A DNA stretch of 64,000 nucleotides from NCBI RefSeq assembly GCF_036763085.1, contig NZ_JBAIYU010000011.1, forward strand, positions 19,874-83,873, in the 5' to 3' direction. This document shows, one piece after another, positions 7,561 through 16,675 of this stretch (position 1 is its first letter; the number at the start of each line of letters is the position of its first letter). The position numbers and the translations under genes were made by a program. The notes under the pieces are model-generated. The model saw only the letters and a list, made by a program, of their open reading frames with translations, was not told the DNA's origin and searched no databases. Source of the stretch: JBAIYU01 sp036763085 (lineage in GTDB: Bacteria; Bacillota; Negativicutes; DSM-1736; Dendrosporobacteraceae).

Positions 7561-9660
7561 TCATGGTGTCTTATCGTTTTCAGTTTCAGCTTTAAGAAGC
7601 TCTTTACGTGAAAGGTTTACACGTCCTTGACGATCTATTTCAGTAACTTTTACTAAAATTTCATCGCCAACTTTTACAACATCTTCGACTTTTTCTACTC
7701 GTTCACGCGCTAACTGCGAAATATGAACAAGCCCTTCTTTGCCAGGTAATATTTCTACAAATGCTCCGAAAGTCATAATACGAGTTACTTTTCCTGAATA
7801 TGTTCCGCCTACCTCAACACTGCGAACTAGATTTTCGATAATTCTAACCGCTTTTTGGCCAGCTTCAACATCTACAGCGGCTATAAAGACCTTACCATCG
7901 TCTTCGATATCAATTGTAACTCCGGTTTCATCAATTATCTTTTTAATTGTTTTACCACCAGGTCCGATTACGTCTCGAATTTTATCAGGATCAATTTCCA
8001 TAGTTATAATCCTAGGTGCATATGGTGATAGCTCACCTTTAGGTGTACTAATCGTCTCGAGCATTTTATCTAGAATATGATTACGTCCACGTTTTGCTTG
8101 CTCTAAGGCTGAGGTTAATATTTCTTTGGTAATACCAGCAACTTTCATATCCATTTGTATTGCTGTTACACCGTTTGTAGTTCCTGCTACCTTAAAGTCC
8201 ATGTCACCAAGGGCGTCTTCCATACCTTGAATATCAGTCAAAATTGAGTAGTGATCTCCATCTTTAACTAACCCCATTGCTACGCCAGAAACCGGACGCT
8301 TGATAGGAACACCTGCATCCATTAGAGATAAAGTACTGCCGCAGACGCTGCCCATAGATGATGATCCGTTAGATTCTAATACTTCTGAAACCAATCTAAT
8401 CGTATATGGGAAATCGGTTTCGCTTGGAATTACAGGAACTAAGGCACGCTCAGCGAGGGCCCCATGTCCAATTTCACGACGGCCAGGACCACGTGAAGGT
8501 CTAGTTTCACCAACACTAAAAGATGGGAAGTTATAATGGTGCATGTAACGTTTAGATTCTTCTACTCCAAGTCCGTCAAGTATTTGCTCGTCACCGATAG
8601 CTCCAAGTGTAGTTACTGTGAGTATTTGAGTCTGTCCCCGCGTAAATAAACCAGACCCATGAGTTCGGGCAAGTAAAGAAATATCGCACGAAATAGGACG
8701 AACTTCTGCAAGACCGCGGCCATCTGGACGAATCTTTTCAACTGTTATCATTTTACGAACAATTTCTTTAAGTACTTTTTGGAAAACATACTGAACATTC
8801 TTAATATCGTTAGGGTAAACTTCACTAAAATGTTCAATTGCCTCTTTTTTAACTTGATTTACTTGTGCTTCTCTTTCAAGTTTGTCCGAATTTCTTACTG
8901 CTTCATTAAGTTTATCAGTAATAAAAGCACGAACTGCACTATCAATTTCTGGCACCACTTCGAATAATTTTATTTCGCGTTTAGGTTTTCCAATTTCCGC
9001 TATTATTTTAAGTTGGAAATCAATTATTGTTCTAATTACATCATGGCCAAATGAGATAGCTTCTAATATTACTTCCTCAGGAAGTTCATTTGCACCAGCC
9101 TCAACCATAATTACTGCATCTTTTGTTCCTGCAACAACAAGATTTAACTCACTTTGTTCCTGTTCGGCAACAGTTGGATTAATGATAAATTGATTATCAA
9201 TTCGGCCAATACGTACGCCGCCAATAGGACCATTAAAAGGAATATCGGAAACACCCAATGCACAAGATGCGCCAATCATTGCCGGTATATCAGGAGGATT
9301 ATTTTGATCAACAGATAAAACAGTAGCAACTACTTGAACGTCGTTACGAAATCCTTCGGCAAACAACGGTCTGATTGGACGATCAATAAGACGGCCCGAA
9401 AGGATTGCAGATTCACTTGGTCTTCCCTCGCGTTTTATAAATCCCCCAGGAATTTTACCTACAGAATAAAGTCTTTCCTCATAATCAACAGTTAATGGGA
9501 AAAAATCAATTCCTTCTCTAGGTTCTGCTGAAGCTGTAGCGGTTACTAAAACTGCAGTGTCGCCATAACGCACTAATACAGCACCGCTTGCTTGTTTTGC
9601 CATTCTGCCAGACTCAATTATGAGTGGTCTGCCGCCTAGCTCCATTTGAAAACTTTGCAT
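7561..9660 (-). CDS. pnp: Polyribonucleotide nucleotidyltransferase (PNPase)
   Basis: PNPase degrades RNA 3' to 5' with phosphate and can add tails in reverse. It is a trimer in the cytoplasm and a core of RNA-decay complexes. The 699-aa chain shows two RNase PH domains (about 10-225 and 310-540), a KH domain with the IGPGGKTIKKI loop (about 555-615), and a C-terminal S1 domain (about 620-690). Length and layout are standard. A good AGGAGG site precedes the ATG. It lies downstream of rpsO, separated by the rpsO terminator. Confidence 0.97.
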   Translation of the reverse strand: MQSFQMELGGRPLIIESGRMAKQASGAVLVRYGDTAVLVTATASAEPREGIDFFPLTVDYEERLYSVGKIPGGFIKREGRPSESAILSGRLIDRPIRPLFAEGFRNDVQVVATVLSVDQNNPPDIPAMIGASCALGVSDIPFNGPIGGVRIGRIDNQFIINPTVAEQEQSELNLVVAGTKDAVIMVEAGANELPEEVILEAISFGHDVIRTIIDFQLKIIAEIGKPKREIKLFEVVPEIDSAVRAFITDKLNEAVRNSDKLEREAQVNQVKKEAIEHFSEVYPNDIKNVQYVFQKVLKEIVRKMITVEKIRPDGRGLAEVRPISCDISLLARTHGSGLFTRGQTQILTVTTLGAIGDEQILDGLGVEESKRYMHHYNFPSFSVGETRPSRGPGRREIGHGALAERALVPVIPSETDFPYTIRLVSEVLESNGSSSMGSVCGSTLSLMDAGVPIKRPVSGVAMGLVKDGDHYSILTDIQGMEDALGDMDFKVAGTTNGVTAIQMDMKVAGITKEILTSALEQAKRGRNHILDKMLETISTPKGELSPYAPRIITMEIDPDKIRDVIGPGGKTIKKIIDETGVTIDIEDDGKVFIAAVDVEAGQKAVRIIENLVRSVEVGGTYSGKVTRIMTFGAFVEILPGKEGLVHISQLARERVEKVEDVVKVGDEILVKVTEIDRQGRVNLSRKELLKAETENDKTP

Positions 9661-9761
9661 ATAGTTCCTCCTATTCTAAGTCACCTATTCTTTTCCAATA
9701 TTACCTCTTCGACATTTTTTTTAGTATTCCCTTTTTTTGTTCTTTGATAACCCTTCGAAAA

Positions 9762-9790
9762 AAATAAAAAAGCGGGAAATTCCCGCTTTT
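9762..9790 (-). terminator. Terminator between rpsO and pnp
   Basis: A GC-rich stem AAAAGCGGGAA/TTCCCGCTTTT (about 9768-9790) is followed by a T-rich tract on the minus strand, starting just after the rpsO stop. Read-through would still be needed if pnp has no promoter of its own, and none was clear. Confidence 0.85.
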
Positions 9791-9791
9791 A

Positions 9792-10058
9792 TTACTTACG
9801 AAGATTGAGTTGACCGATAATTGTACGATAACGTTCAATATCGTTGTCACGCAGATAATTTAATAAACCTCTGCGCTGTCCAACCATTTTTAAAAGGCCA
9901 CGACGTGAATGATGGTCCTTTTTATGTTCTTTTAAATGGTTTGTTAAATAGTTAATACGCTCAGTTAAGATTGCAATCTGAACTTCAGGAGAACCAGTGT
10001 CGGCTTCGTGAAGACGATATTTTTCAATAAGCTGTTGTTTAAGCTCTGCTGTCAGCAC
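9792..10058 (-). CDS. rpsO: 30S ribosomal protein S15
   Basis: S15 binds the central domain of 16S rRNA early in 30S assembly. The sequence carries the conserved DTGSPEVQIAILTERI and KKDHHSRRGLLKMVGQRR blocks. The open frame extends to 10100, but the family begins near LTAELKQ. AAAGGAGG lies 8 nt before the GTG at 10058, giving 88 aa, one residue short of the usual 89. An ATT codon sits directly before that GTG in frame; initiation at ATT would be rare. Confidence 0.93.
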   Translation of the reverse strand: MLTAELKQQLIEKYRLHEADTGSPEVQIAILTERINYLTNHLKEHKKDHHSRRGLLKMVGQRRGLLNYLRDNDIERYRTIIGQLNLRK

Positions 10059-10085
10059 AATGGGCACCTCCTTTACTTTTAAATT

Positions 10086-10160
10086 ATCCCCTCTAGCCAA
10101 GATACCGTTGGAGAAGCGATTTTCCTAGCTAAGGTTCATTTCTGTGGGCTTTTTCCACAC
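10086..10160 (-). promoter_or_regulatory. Possible structured leader of rpsO
   Basis: The untranslated leader can fold TGTGG/CCACA (about 10144-10160) and a second helix between AGCTAGG and CTTGGCT (about 10097-10134) using G-U pairs. S15 represses its own mRNA through such leaders in several bacteria. The structure here is only suggestive and does not match a known type by eye. Confidence 0.3.
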
Positions 10161-10167
10161 ATATACA

Positions 10168-10196
10168 AGTTTAACATAAACTATTGGCGCTGTAAA
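10168..10196 (-). promoter_or_regulatory. Probable promoter of rpsO
   Basis: TTTACA (10191-10196) and TAAACT (10168-10173) are 17 nt apart on the minus strand, between the ribF stop and the rpsO leader. Confidence 0.5.
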
Positions 10197-10213
10197 TGCA
10201 ATTTATAATTAAA

Positions 10214-11131
10214 TTAATAGTAATTTCGGGCTGTGGCAATATCTTGGGAAATTTGCTTAATTAAATCATTAGCACCGGAGAATGTTTTCTCATCTCTTAT
10301 TTTCGCTAAAAATTCGACTGTGATAGATTTTCCATAAAGATTTCCATCAAAATCTAAAAGGTGAACCTCTATATGACGGTTATTCCCCTTAAAAGTAGGA
10401 TTTGTACCGATATTAGCGATTGAATTGTATGTCATAGTATCGAACGAAGTACTTACAGCATAAACACCATTGTCTGGAACAGCAAAACCATCAGGTATAT
10501 TAATATTTGCTGTTGGGAATCCCAAAGTCCGCCCACGTTTATCTCCAGTTACTACCTCACCTTTAAGTTTAAAATTTCTTCCTAGCAATCGAGCTGCTTC
10601 AGAAACATTACCTTCACTAATGTGCTGCCTAATAAGTGTGCTGCTAACAATATTACCATCAAGATACACCGCTGGGTGGACTTCAACGTTAAAATGATGA
10701 GCATTGCCTGCTTGGGCTAATAAGTTTGGGGTTCCAGCACTTCTAAACCCGAAAGAATAGTTGGGTCCAACTACTATATTTGTAGGATTCAAGTTACTTC
10801 GCAATAGCTCGATAAAATCTGTCGGAGACATTTTTAGAAGTTCAGCTGTAAAAGGTATATTCATCAAAATATCAACACCTAAATCAAGCATCAATTCCGC
10901 TTTATACTCATTAGTAACTAGCTGAATTGGACAACGTGTAGGGTCAACGATTGAGAGGGGATGATTGCTAAAAGTAAAAACGACACTAGTACCGCCGCAG
11001 TTTTTAGCTAATTCGACTGCCCTTCCAATTATTTTTTGATGACCAATATGAATACCATCAAAAGTACCCAAGGCTATTGCAATATTTGAATGTTTATCGC
11101 ACAATTTTGCAACTGTCGAATAGATCTGCAT
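10214..11131 (-). CDS. ribF: Bifunctional riboflavin kinase/FAD synthetase
   Basis: RibF phosphorylates riboflavin to FMN and adenylates FMN to FAD. The N-terminal nucleotidyltransferase domain (about 15-180) shows GTFDGIHIGHQ with the HxGH motif and a later SSTLIRQHI. The C-terminal flavokinase domain (about 180-300) starts near GDKRGRTLGFPTANI, with the Pro-Thr-Ala-Asn motif. Length is 305 aa, as usual. AGAGGAG precedes the ATG. It is the last gene of the rimP-to-ribF cluster. Confidence 0.95.
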   Translation of the reverse strand: MQIYSTVAKLCDKHSNIAIALGTFDGIHIGHQKIIGRAVELAKNCGGTSVVFTFSNHPLSIVDPTRCPIQLVTNEYKAELMLDLGVDILMNIPFTAELLKMSPTDFIELLRSNLNPTNIVVGPNYSFGFRSAGTPNLLAQAGNAHHFNVEVHPAVYLDGNIVSSTLIRQHISEGNVSEAARLLGRNFKLKGEVVTGDKRGRTLGFPTANINIPDGFAVPDNGVYAVSTSFDTMTYNSIANIGTNPTFKGNNRHIEVHLLDFDGNLYGKSITVEFLAKIRDEKTFSGANDLIKQISQDIATARNYY

Positions 11132-11173
11132 TTATGTTCTCCTCTTATACAATAAGCCGATGTAGCAAACTAA

Positions 11174-12037
11174 TTATGCAAATGACATAACTTTTGTAGG
11201 GGACAGTAAGCCCGATGATAGCTGGCCTATACCAATAAAGATGTTATTGTTGTCATAAATTCTAAGTTGAAGCTGGTTTACTTCATTAAGTGGAATAGTT
11301 TGACCATAACAAAAAGACTTTGATGCTTGCTCGGAGAGTGATAGAGATGGTAAATGCAAAAGTGCTTTGTCAGGTTGCAATATTGCAGCCGTAGTGTCAT
11401 TCTGTACTTCCTCAAGAGTAAAAGACTCGTCAAGTAAAAACGTTCCTACTCTAGTACGAACTAAAAATGACATAACGGCTGGAATATTGAGTTTATTTCC
11501 AATGTCGGTGCATAATGTTCTAATAAAAGTTCCTTTAGAGCAAGTAACATCGAAAAGGATAGTATTTTGACTAATATTTATTAACGAAATTTTTTCGATG
11601 TAGATAGATCGTGGTTTTCGTTCAACAGTTATGCCGGCACGAGCAAGTTCGTACATTTTTTTCCCATCAATCTTTATAGCAGAGTACATCGGCGGAACTT
11701 GTTCACTTTTGCCAATAAATGATTCCAGAACGGTTTCAATCTGAGAACGAGAAGGTAATATAAATGATTCCTTGCGAGTAATTTGCCCTGTATCATCACC
11801 TGTGTCTGTTTCAAAGCCAAGGGTTAGTTCAGCGCGATAGCTCTTATCTGCATCGGTAGTATATTCAATAAGACGTGTTGCTTGCCCTAAGGCAACAGGT
11901 AAGACACCAGCCGCAGCAGGATCTAATGTTCCTGCATGTCCGACCCGCTTCATTCCATAAGTTCTTCGAATAAAGGAAACTACATCGTGCGAGGTCATTC
12001 CAGGCGGTTTTAAAATATTAATAAAACCATTAACCAT
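11174..12037 (-). CDS. truB: tRNA pseudouridine(55) synthase
   Basis: TruB converts U55 of the tRNA T-loop to pseudouridine. The catalytic aspartate lies in GHAGTLDPAAAGVLPV (about residue 40). The N-terminal MVNGFINILKPPGMTSHD is a typical TruB opening, and the C-terminal tail resembles a small PUA-like domain. Length is 287 aa. The gene overlaps the end of nrnA by 8 nt, suggesting translational coupling, and ribF follows 42 nt later. Confidence 0.95.
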   Translation of the reverse strand: MVNGFINILKPPGMTSHDVVSFIRRTYGMKRVGHAGTLDPAAAGVLPVALGQATRLIEYTTDADKSYRAELTLGFETDTGDDTGQITRKESFILPSRSQIETVLESFIGKSEQVPPMYSAIKIDGKKMYELARAGITVERKPRSIYIEKISLINISQNTILFDVTCSKGTFIRTLCTDIGNKLNIPAVMSFLVRTRVGTFLLDESFTLEEVQNDTTAAILQPDKALLHLPSLSLSEQASKSFCYGQTIPLNEVNQLQLRIYDNNNIFIGIGQLSSGLLSPTKVMSFA

Positions 12038-12986
12038 AGTAATCAGCCTGCAAGTGTTCGATTACTGCTCCGATCACTTTTTCCTTTACTTCTGCAACAG
12101 TCCCCGAAACAGTACAGCCCGCGGCTCTCGCGTGTCCACCGCCCCCAAAGGATAACGCTAATTGACTAACGTCAACTCTCGCAGATCTAAGGCTTATTCG
12201 ACAAATGCCATCTTCAACAAATTTAAACATTATAGCTATTTCTACACCCTCAATAATACGAGGATAATTAATGACTCCCTCAGTATTATCGTTATCTGTA
12301 AGCATTTCGGGCAGAACTGTTATTGCAGCTACTTTACCATCAAAGAATAGCTCAAGTGTATCTAACATTTTAGATAAATTAGTAATAGCAGCTAATGGCC
12401 TAGCTTCCAATGCTTCGGAAATTAGATTAGGTTTTGCCCCAAAATCAATTAATTCGGCACAGTAACGCATAGTATTTGATGAAGTATTAGCATAGCGAAA
12501 AAAACCGCAGTCAGTAGCAATTGCCGTGTACAGACTTGTTGCAATATCAGGATCAATAGTTGTATTCATGTGTTTAAATAACTTAAATAGTATTTCGCCA
12601 GTTGCCGCTGCATCGCTATCCAAAAACAAATAGTCTGCAAACTTGGTGTTTGAAATATGATGATCGATATTCAGGACAGGAGCGTCAACAGCCGCGCGCA
12701 CATGCCCAATTCTTTCAATATCGCTAGCGTCAAGTACCACTAACAAATCAGCTTTAATTTTTTGCGAGTTAGGCTTAATAATTTTGCAAGTACCAGGCAA
12801 AAAATCGTACATATCAGGTACTGCATCATCCAATATTAATTGGACATTTTTGCCCATAGAACTCAAACATTTATCAAGCGCCAGCATTGAACCCAAGCTG
12901 TCGCCATCAGGATGAACGTGAGCCGTTATAACAATATTGGAGTTGTTTGATAGAAGTTCTGCAGTACGTTCGAGCGAAATCTCCAT
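12030..12986 (-). CDS. nrnA: DHH-family bifunctional oligoribonuclease/PAP phosphatase
   Basis: NrnA degrades very short RNAs and dephosphorylates pAp. DHH-family metal motifs are present: HVHPDGDSLGSM near residue 22, VVLDASD near 85, and NIDHHISNT near 107. The DHHA1 domain contributes FGGGGHARAAG near the C-terminus (about 290). Length is 318 aa. Its ATG abuts the rbfA stop codon, and its 3' end overlaps truB, as in other Firmicutes. Confidence 0.93.
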   Translation of the reverse strand: MEISLERTAELLSNNSNIVITAHVHPDGDSLGSMLALDKCLSSMGKNVQLILDDAVPDMYDFLPGTCKIIKPNSQKIKADLLVVLDASDIERIGHVRAAVDAPVLNIDHHISNTKFADYLFLDSDAAATGEILFKLFKHMNTTIDPDIATSLYTAIATDCGFFRYANTSSNTMRYCAELIDFGAKPNLISEALEARPLAAITNLSKMLDTLELFFDGKVAAITVLPEMLTDNDNTEGVINYPRIIEGVEIAIMFKFVEDGICRISLRSARVDVSQLALSFGGGGHARAAGCTVSGTVAEVKEKVIGAVIEHLQADYYG

Positions 12987-13343
12987 CTACTGGCTAACCT
13001 CGTCCTCTTTAATTTTAATTAATAATTCTTGTATTTTAGCACTATAATCAAGTGATTCATCTATGTGCAATGATAAATCAGGAGTCATTCTTAGTCTTAT
13101 TCTTTTACCAATTTCACTGCGAATAAACCCCAAAGCCTTTTGTAAGCCTGACCAGGTAGCGGCTTTTTGCTCGTCACTACCCATCAAACTTACAAATATT
13201 TTCGCACTTCTTAAGTCGCCGGTAGCTTCAACCTGCGTTACTGTAACAAACCCGATACGTGGGTCTTTAAGATCATTTAGGATAATTTTACTTACTTCCT
13301 GCTTAATAAACTCCTGAACTTTTTCAACGCGGAGTTGCCCCAT
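12987..13343 (-). CDS. rbfA: 30S ribosome-binding factor A
   Basis: RbfA assists late maturation of the 30S subunit and 16S rRNA 5' processing. The 118-aa single KH-like domain shows the usual GQLRVEKVQEFIKQEVS start, LKDPRIGFVTVT, and the MTPDLSLHIDESL segment. The frame opens at an upstream TTG, but a GGAGG site 7 nt before the ATG at 13343 fixes this start. It lies 21 nt after infB and directly abuts nrnA. Confidence 0.94.
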   Translation of the reverse strand: MGQLRVEKVQEFIKQEVSKIILNDLKDPRIGFVTVTQVEATGDLRSAKIFVSLMGSDEQKAATWSGLQKALGFIRSEIGKRIRLRMTPDLSLHIDESLDYSAKIQELLIKIKEDEVSQ

Positions 13344-13364
13344 ATTAAGTCCTCCGTTCAAATA

Positions 13365-16058
13365 TTAAGTGCTTCTTTTTACTTCTTCCATTGTATATGC
13401 TTCAATGATGTCGCCTTCTTTAATATCGCGGAATTTATCGATAGTTATACCGCACTCGTAGCCTGCAGCTACCTCCTTAACGTCATCTTTAAAACGTCGG
13501 AGTGATTCGAGAACGCCTTCAAATACAACGATACCATTTCGAACAATACGTATTTTGGAAGAGTTAGTGATTTTACCTTCTAATACATATGATCCAGCCA
13601 CTATACCTTTAGAGAAACTAAACACTTGTCTAATTTCAACACGTCCAAGGCTGACTTCTTTAAATTCTGGTGCTAACATACCAGTCATCGCAGACTCAAC
13701 ATCATTAATAGCCTCGTAAATAACACGATAGGTTCTAAGGTCGATTTTTTCGGTATCAGCTAATTTTCTCGCATTAGCGTCAGGTCGTACATTAAATCCA
13801 ATGATTAGAGCGTTTGCCGCAGATGCAAGCATAACATCAGACTCATTTATGGCACCAACACCAGCATGGACGATATTTACTCTAACTTCTTTATTAGTGT
13901 TTAAGTTTAGTAAAGATTGGCGCAAAGCCTCAATTGAACCTTGAACGTCAGCTTTAATAACGATATTTAAGTCTTTTATATTGCCTTCTTGTATTTGTTT
14001 AAACAAATCATCAAGGGAAACTTTTTGAGAATGAGCTAAATCTTCAGTACGTTTTTTAGCAACACGCTTTTCAGCAACAGCCTTAGCGGTTTTTTCGTCG
14101 ACAACAACCAGAACATCGCCGGCAGCAGGTACGTCGGATAAACCTAATACTTCAACTGGAGTTGAAGGACCAGCTTTTTTAACTTTTTCGCCACGATCGT
14201 TAACCATTGCTCTAACTTTACCATAGGCTGTACCAGCAATGATTGTATCCCCAATCTGCAATGTACCTTTTTGTATTAAAACAGTTGCTACAGGGCCGCG
14301 ACCTTTGTCTAACTGTGCTTCAACAATGGTTCCTTGAGCGGATCGGTTAGGATTAGCTTTTAAGTCTTGCATTTCGGCAACTAACAATATCATTTCGAGT
14401 AGATCGCTTATACCCGTTTTCTTGTGCGCAGAAACTGGAACCATTATAGTTTCACCGCCCCAATCTTCGGGTACTAAGCCGTGGTCCGACAGTTGCTGTT
14501 TTACGCGATCAGGATTTGCTCCCTCGCGATCCATTTTATTGACAGCTACGATAATTGGAACTTTTGCTGACTTAGCATGGTTAATAGCTTCAATTGTTTG
14601 AGGCATAACGCCATCGTCGGCAGCTACAACCAAAATAGCTATATCGGTAACCTGAGCACCGCGCGCTCTCATAGCTGTAAACGCTTCGTGACCAGGGGTA
14701 TCTAAAAATACAATTTTTTTGCCTTGACTGACGACTTGATATGCTCCGATGTGCTGAGTAATACCACCTGCTTCTTGTGAAGTTACATGTGTTTTACGAA
14801 TTGCATCAAGCAGTGATGTTTTACCATGATCGACATGTCCCATAACTGTTACAACAGGCGGGCGAAGAATTAAAGTTGTAGGATCATCAACTATCTCTGG
14901 AATTTCAGTAGGATCTTCCTCTGGAGGTAACTCGACAACCTTAACACCAAAGTCACCGGCTAAAATTGTTGCAGTATCTATATCAATTTCTTGATTAATT
15001 GTAGACATTACACCAAGCATCATTAATTTTTTTATAATTTCACTAACTTCACGGCCAATTTTCCCAGCAAATTCTTTTACCGTTATAGGTCCGCCTAATT
15101 TAATAACTTTTGGTTTTGGCGGCTCCATTTTAACTGGCGGAGTTTGACGAGGTTGGCTGTTCTGTGCATGAGAACGATTTTGTTGACTAGGACGGTTATT
15201 ATTATACTGATTTCGGTTTGGACCTTGCTGAGGTTTTTTAGCAAAATTATTCTGAGGAGTGTTAGGTCTACCTTGATTTGACTGAGGCCGATTTCCAAAC
15301 TGATTGTTAGTTTGACCAGGGCGTGCTTGATCATTACGTGAAATAGGCGGACGCTGATTGTTGTTATTATTAGTAGTATTATTAAAATTATTTCTAGGCT
15401 GTTGGTTATTTGCCTGTGGATTTCCTTGGTTAAATCTCTGCTGATTCTGTTGGTTATTTGCCTGTGGATTCCCTTGGTTAAACCTCTGCTGATTCTGTTG
15501 GGAATTTACCTGTGGGTTCCCTTGGTTGAATCTCTGCTGATTCTGTTGGGAATTTGCCTGTGGGTTCCCTTGGTTGAATCTCTGCTGATTCTGTTGTGGA
15601 TTGGGCTGAGTGCCTTGATTAAATCTCTGTTGCTGCTGAGGGTTATGAGGTCTGTTATAGTTATTGCTGGTATTTTGATTAGGCTGCATACGATTATCAA
15701 CAGCAGGTCTATTATTAGGGTTCTGCTGTTGGTTTAAAGGAGGACGGTTCTGGTTGTTAACAGATTGCTGTTGGACATTATTCTCACGCGCGTTGATTTG
15801 ACGATTATCAGTTTGTGCAGTCCGTGCTAATGTTTCCGAACTTTTAGTACTTACTTGCGCAGCTTGTGTCTCAGGCACTATGGATTCAGATGCTTCTATT
15901 TTGTGGGCAAACGTTCTATTTATTACTAATTTGGCATCTTCACCAACATTGCTCATATGATTTTTCGCATTAACATTGTTACGCGATAAAATATCAAGTA
16001 TAACTTTACTTGTTGTATTAAATTCTTTTGCTAACTCATATACTCTATATTTGGACAT
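13365..16058 (-). CDS. infB: Translation initiation factor IF-2
   Basis: IF-2 is the GTPase that brings initiator fMet-tRNA to the 30S subunit and promotes subunit joining. An N-terminal helical subdomain (1-50) is followed by a long Gln/Asn/Pro-rich linker (about 65-310) with an internal 16-residue tandem repeat. A second IF2_N domain follows (about 322-375). The G domain starts at GHVDHGKT (407-414), with DTPGHEAF and NKMD downstream, then domains II-IV. The 897-aa length reflects the expanded linker. ATG follows a GGGGGTGGA site. Confidence 0.97.
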   Translation of the reverse strand: MSKYRVYELAKEFNTTSKVILDILSRNNVNAKNHMSNVGEDAKLVINRTFAHKIEASESIVPETQAAQVSTKSSETLARTAQTDNRQINARENNVQQQSVNNQNRPPLNQQQNPNNRPAVDNRMQPNQNTSNNYNRPHNPQQQQRFNQGTQPNPQQNQQRFNQGNPQANSQQNQQRFNQGNPQVNSQQNQQRFNQGNPQANNQQNQQRFNQGNPQANNQQPRNNFNNTTNNNNNQRPPISRNDQARPGQTNNQFGNRPQSNQGRPNTPQNNFAKKPQQGPNRNQYNNNRPSQQNRSHAQNSQPRQTPPVKMEPPKPKVIKLGGPITVKEFAGKIGREVSEIIKKLMMLGVMSTINQEIDIDTATILAGDFGVKVVELPPEEDPTEIPEIVDDPTTLILRPPVVTVMGHVDHGKTSLLDAIRKTHVTSQEAGGITQHIGAYQVVSQGKKIVFLDTPGHEAFTAMRARGAQVTDIAILVVAADDGVMPQTIEAINHAKSAKVPIIVAVNKMDREGANPDRVKQQLSDHGLVPEDWGGETIMVPVSAHKKTGISDLLEMILLVAEMQDLKANPNRSAQGTIVEAQLDKGRGPVATVLIQKGTLQIGDTIIAGTAYGKVRAMVNDRGEKVKKAGPSTPVEVLGLSDVPAAGDVLVVVDEKTAKAVAEKRVAKKRTEDLAHSQKVSLDDLFKQIQEGNIKDLNIVIKADVQGSIEALRQSLLNLNTNKEVRVNIVHAGVGAINESDVMLASAANALIIGFNVRPDANARKLADTEKIDLRTYRVIYEAINDVESAMTGMLAPEFKEVSLGRVEIRQVFSFSKGIVAGSYVLEGKITNSSKIRIVRNGIVVFEGVLESLRRFKDDVKEVAAGYECGITIDKFRDIKEGDIIEAYTMEEVKRST
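15393..15626 (-). repeat. 48-bp tandem repeat inside infB
   Basis: Five near-identical units, each opening with RFNQG (residues 145, 160, 176, 192 and 208), recur at 15-16 residue (45-48 nt) spacing. The DNA units differ at only a few positions, so recent slippage or unequal exchange is likely. They encode a disordered Gln/Asn-rich linker. Confidence 0.9.
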
Positions 16059-16095
16059 TGATCCACCCCCAAATTTCTTCTCTCCCGCTTAATTA

Positions 16096-16401
16096 TCATG
16101 GTTTTAATGCCTTTTCAATTGCATTGCTAAACCCTTGCTCTACAATAGTGAGCGCTGCTCGATATTCTTTTCCAATGCAGCCCCCTAATTGTTGTTTTGT
16201 AAGAAGTTCATATATTGGCACTTGATAATATTGGGACATGTCACGATATTTTTTCTTTGTTCCATCAGAGGAATCTGTTGCAATTATAATAAGCTTAGCT
16301 TTACCGGATTGGATAGCTTTTTCTACTGATAATTCTCCAGAGGCGACTTTACCTGCTTTTTGTGCTAAACCTAAAAGTGAAGTTATCTTGTTTTCGTTCA
16401 T
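16096..16401 (-). CDS. L7Ae-family RNA-binding protein (YlxQ)
   Basis: This 101-aa protein of the L7Ae/L30e/S12e/Gadd45 fold starts with LLGLAQKAGKVASGE, the family signature. Such proteins usually bind kink-turn RNAs, but the target of YlxQ is not settled. It overlaps ylxR by 4 nt and precedes infB by 37 nt, the conserved nusA-ylxR-ylxQ-infB order. Confidence 0.85.
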   Translation of the reverse strand: MNENKITSLLGLAQKAGKVASGELSVEKAIQSGKAKLIIIATDSSDGTKKKYRDMSQYYQVPIYELLTKQQLGGCIGKEYRAALTIVEQGFSNAIEKALKP

Positions 16402-16670
16402 TTGTTCATAATCCCTGAACGGAGTTGTTCGTAAACTTCAGGATCAACAGCATGCTTTAGAGCTCTCTCAAGGCGTTTTTCTTTAAATGCTTTAGCAAAA
16501 CATTGTTCATTCCGGCAGACATATGCTCCGCGTCCAGCTTTTTTCCCTGTAGAATCTAAAACAATCTCCGCTTCTGGAGTCCGTACAATTCGCATTAATT
16601 CTTTTTTATTTTTCATTTCCTGACACCCAACGCACATACGCTGAGGAATTTTTTTTTGAACCACCTTCAT
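16398..16670 (-). CDS. rnpM: YlxR family RNase P modulator
   Basis: The 90-aa protein shows the YlxR (DUF448) pattern: IPQRMCVGC near the start, then GRGAYVCRNEQCFAKA with a second Cys pair. Bacillus YlxR was shown to bind RNase P RNA and lower its activity, hence the name RnpM. It lies 5 nt after nusA. The GGGGG stretch is very near the ATG, so translation probably depends on coupling to nusA. Confidence 0.85.
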   Translation of the reverse strand: MKVVQKKIPQRMCVGCQEMKNKKELMRIVRTPEAEIVLDSTGKKAGRGAYVCRNEQCFAKAFKEKRLERALKHAVDPEVYEQLRSGIMNK

Positions 16671-16675
16671 TCCCC

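Noticed and set aside
15402..15737. 111-codon repetitive plus-strand ORF
   Set aside because: It is the antisense of the infB tandem repeat; its hydrophobic repeats are a by-product of Gln/Asn codons.
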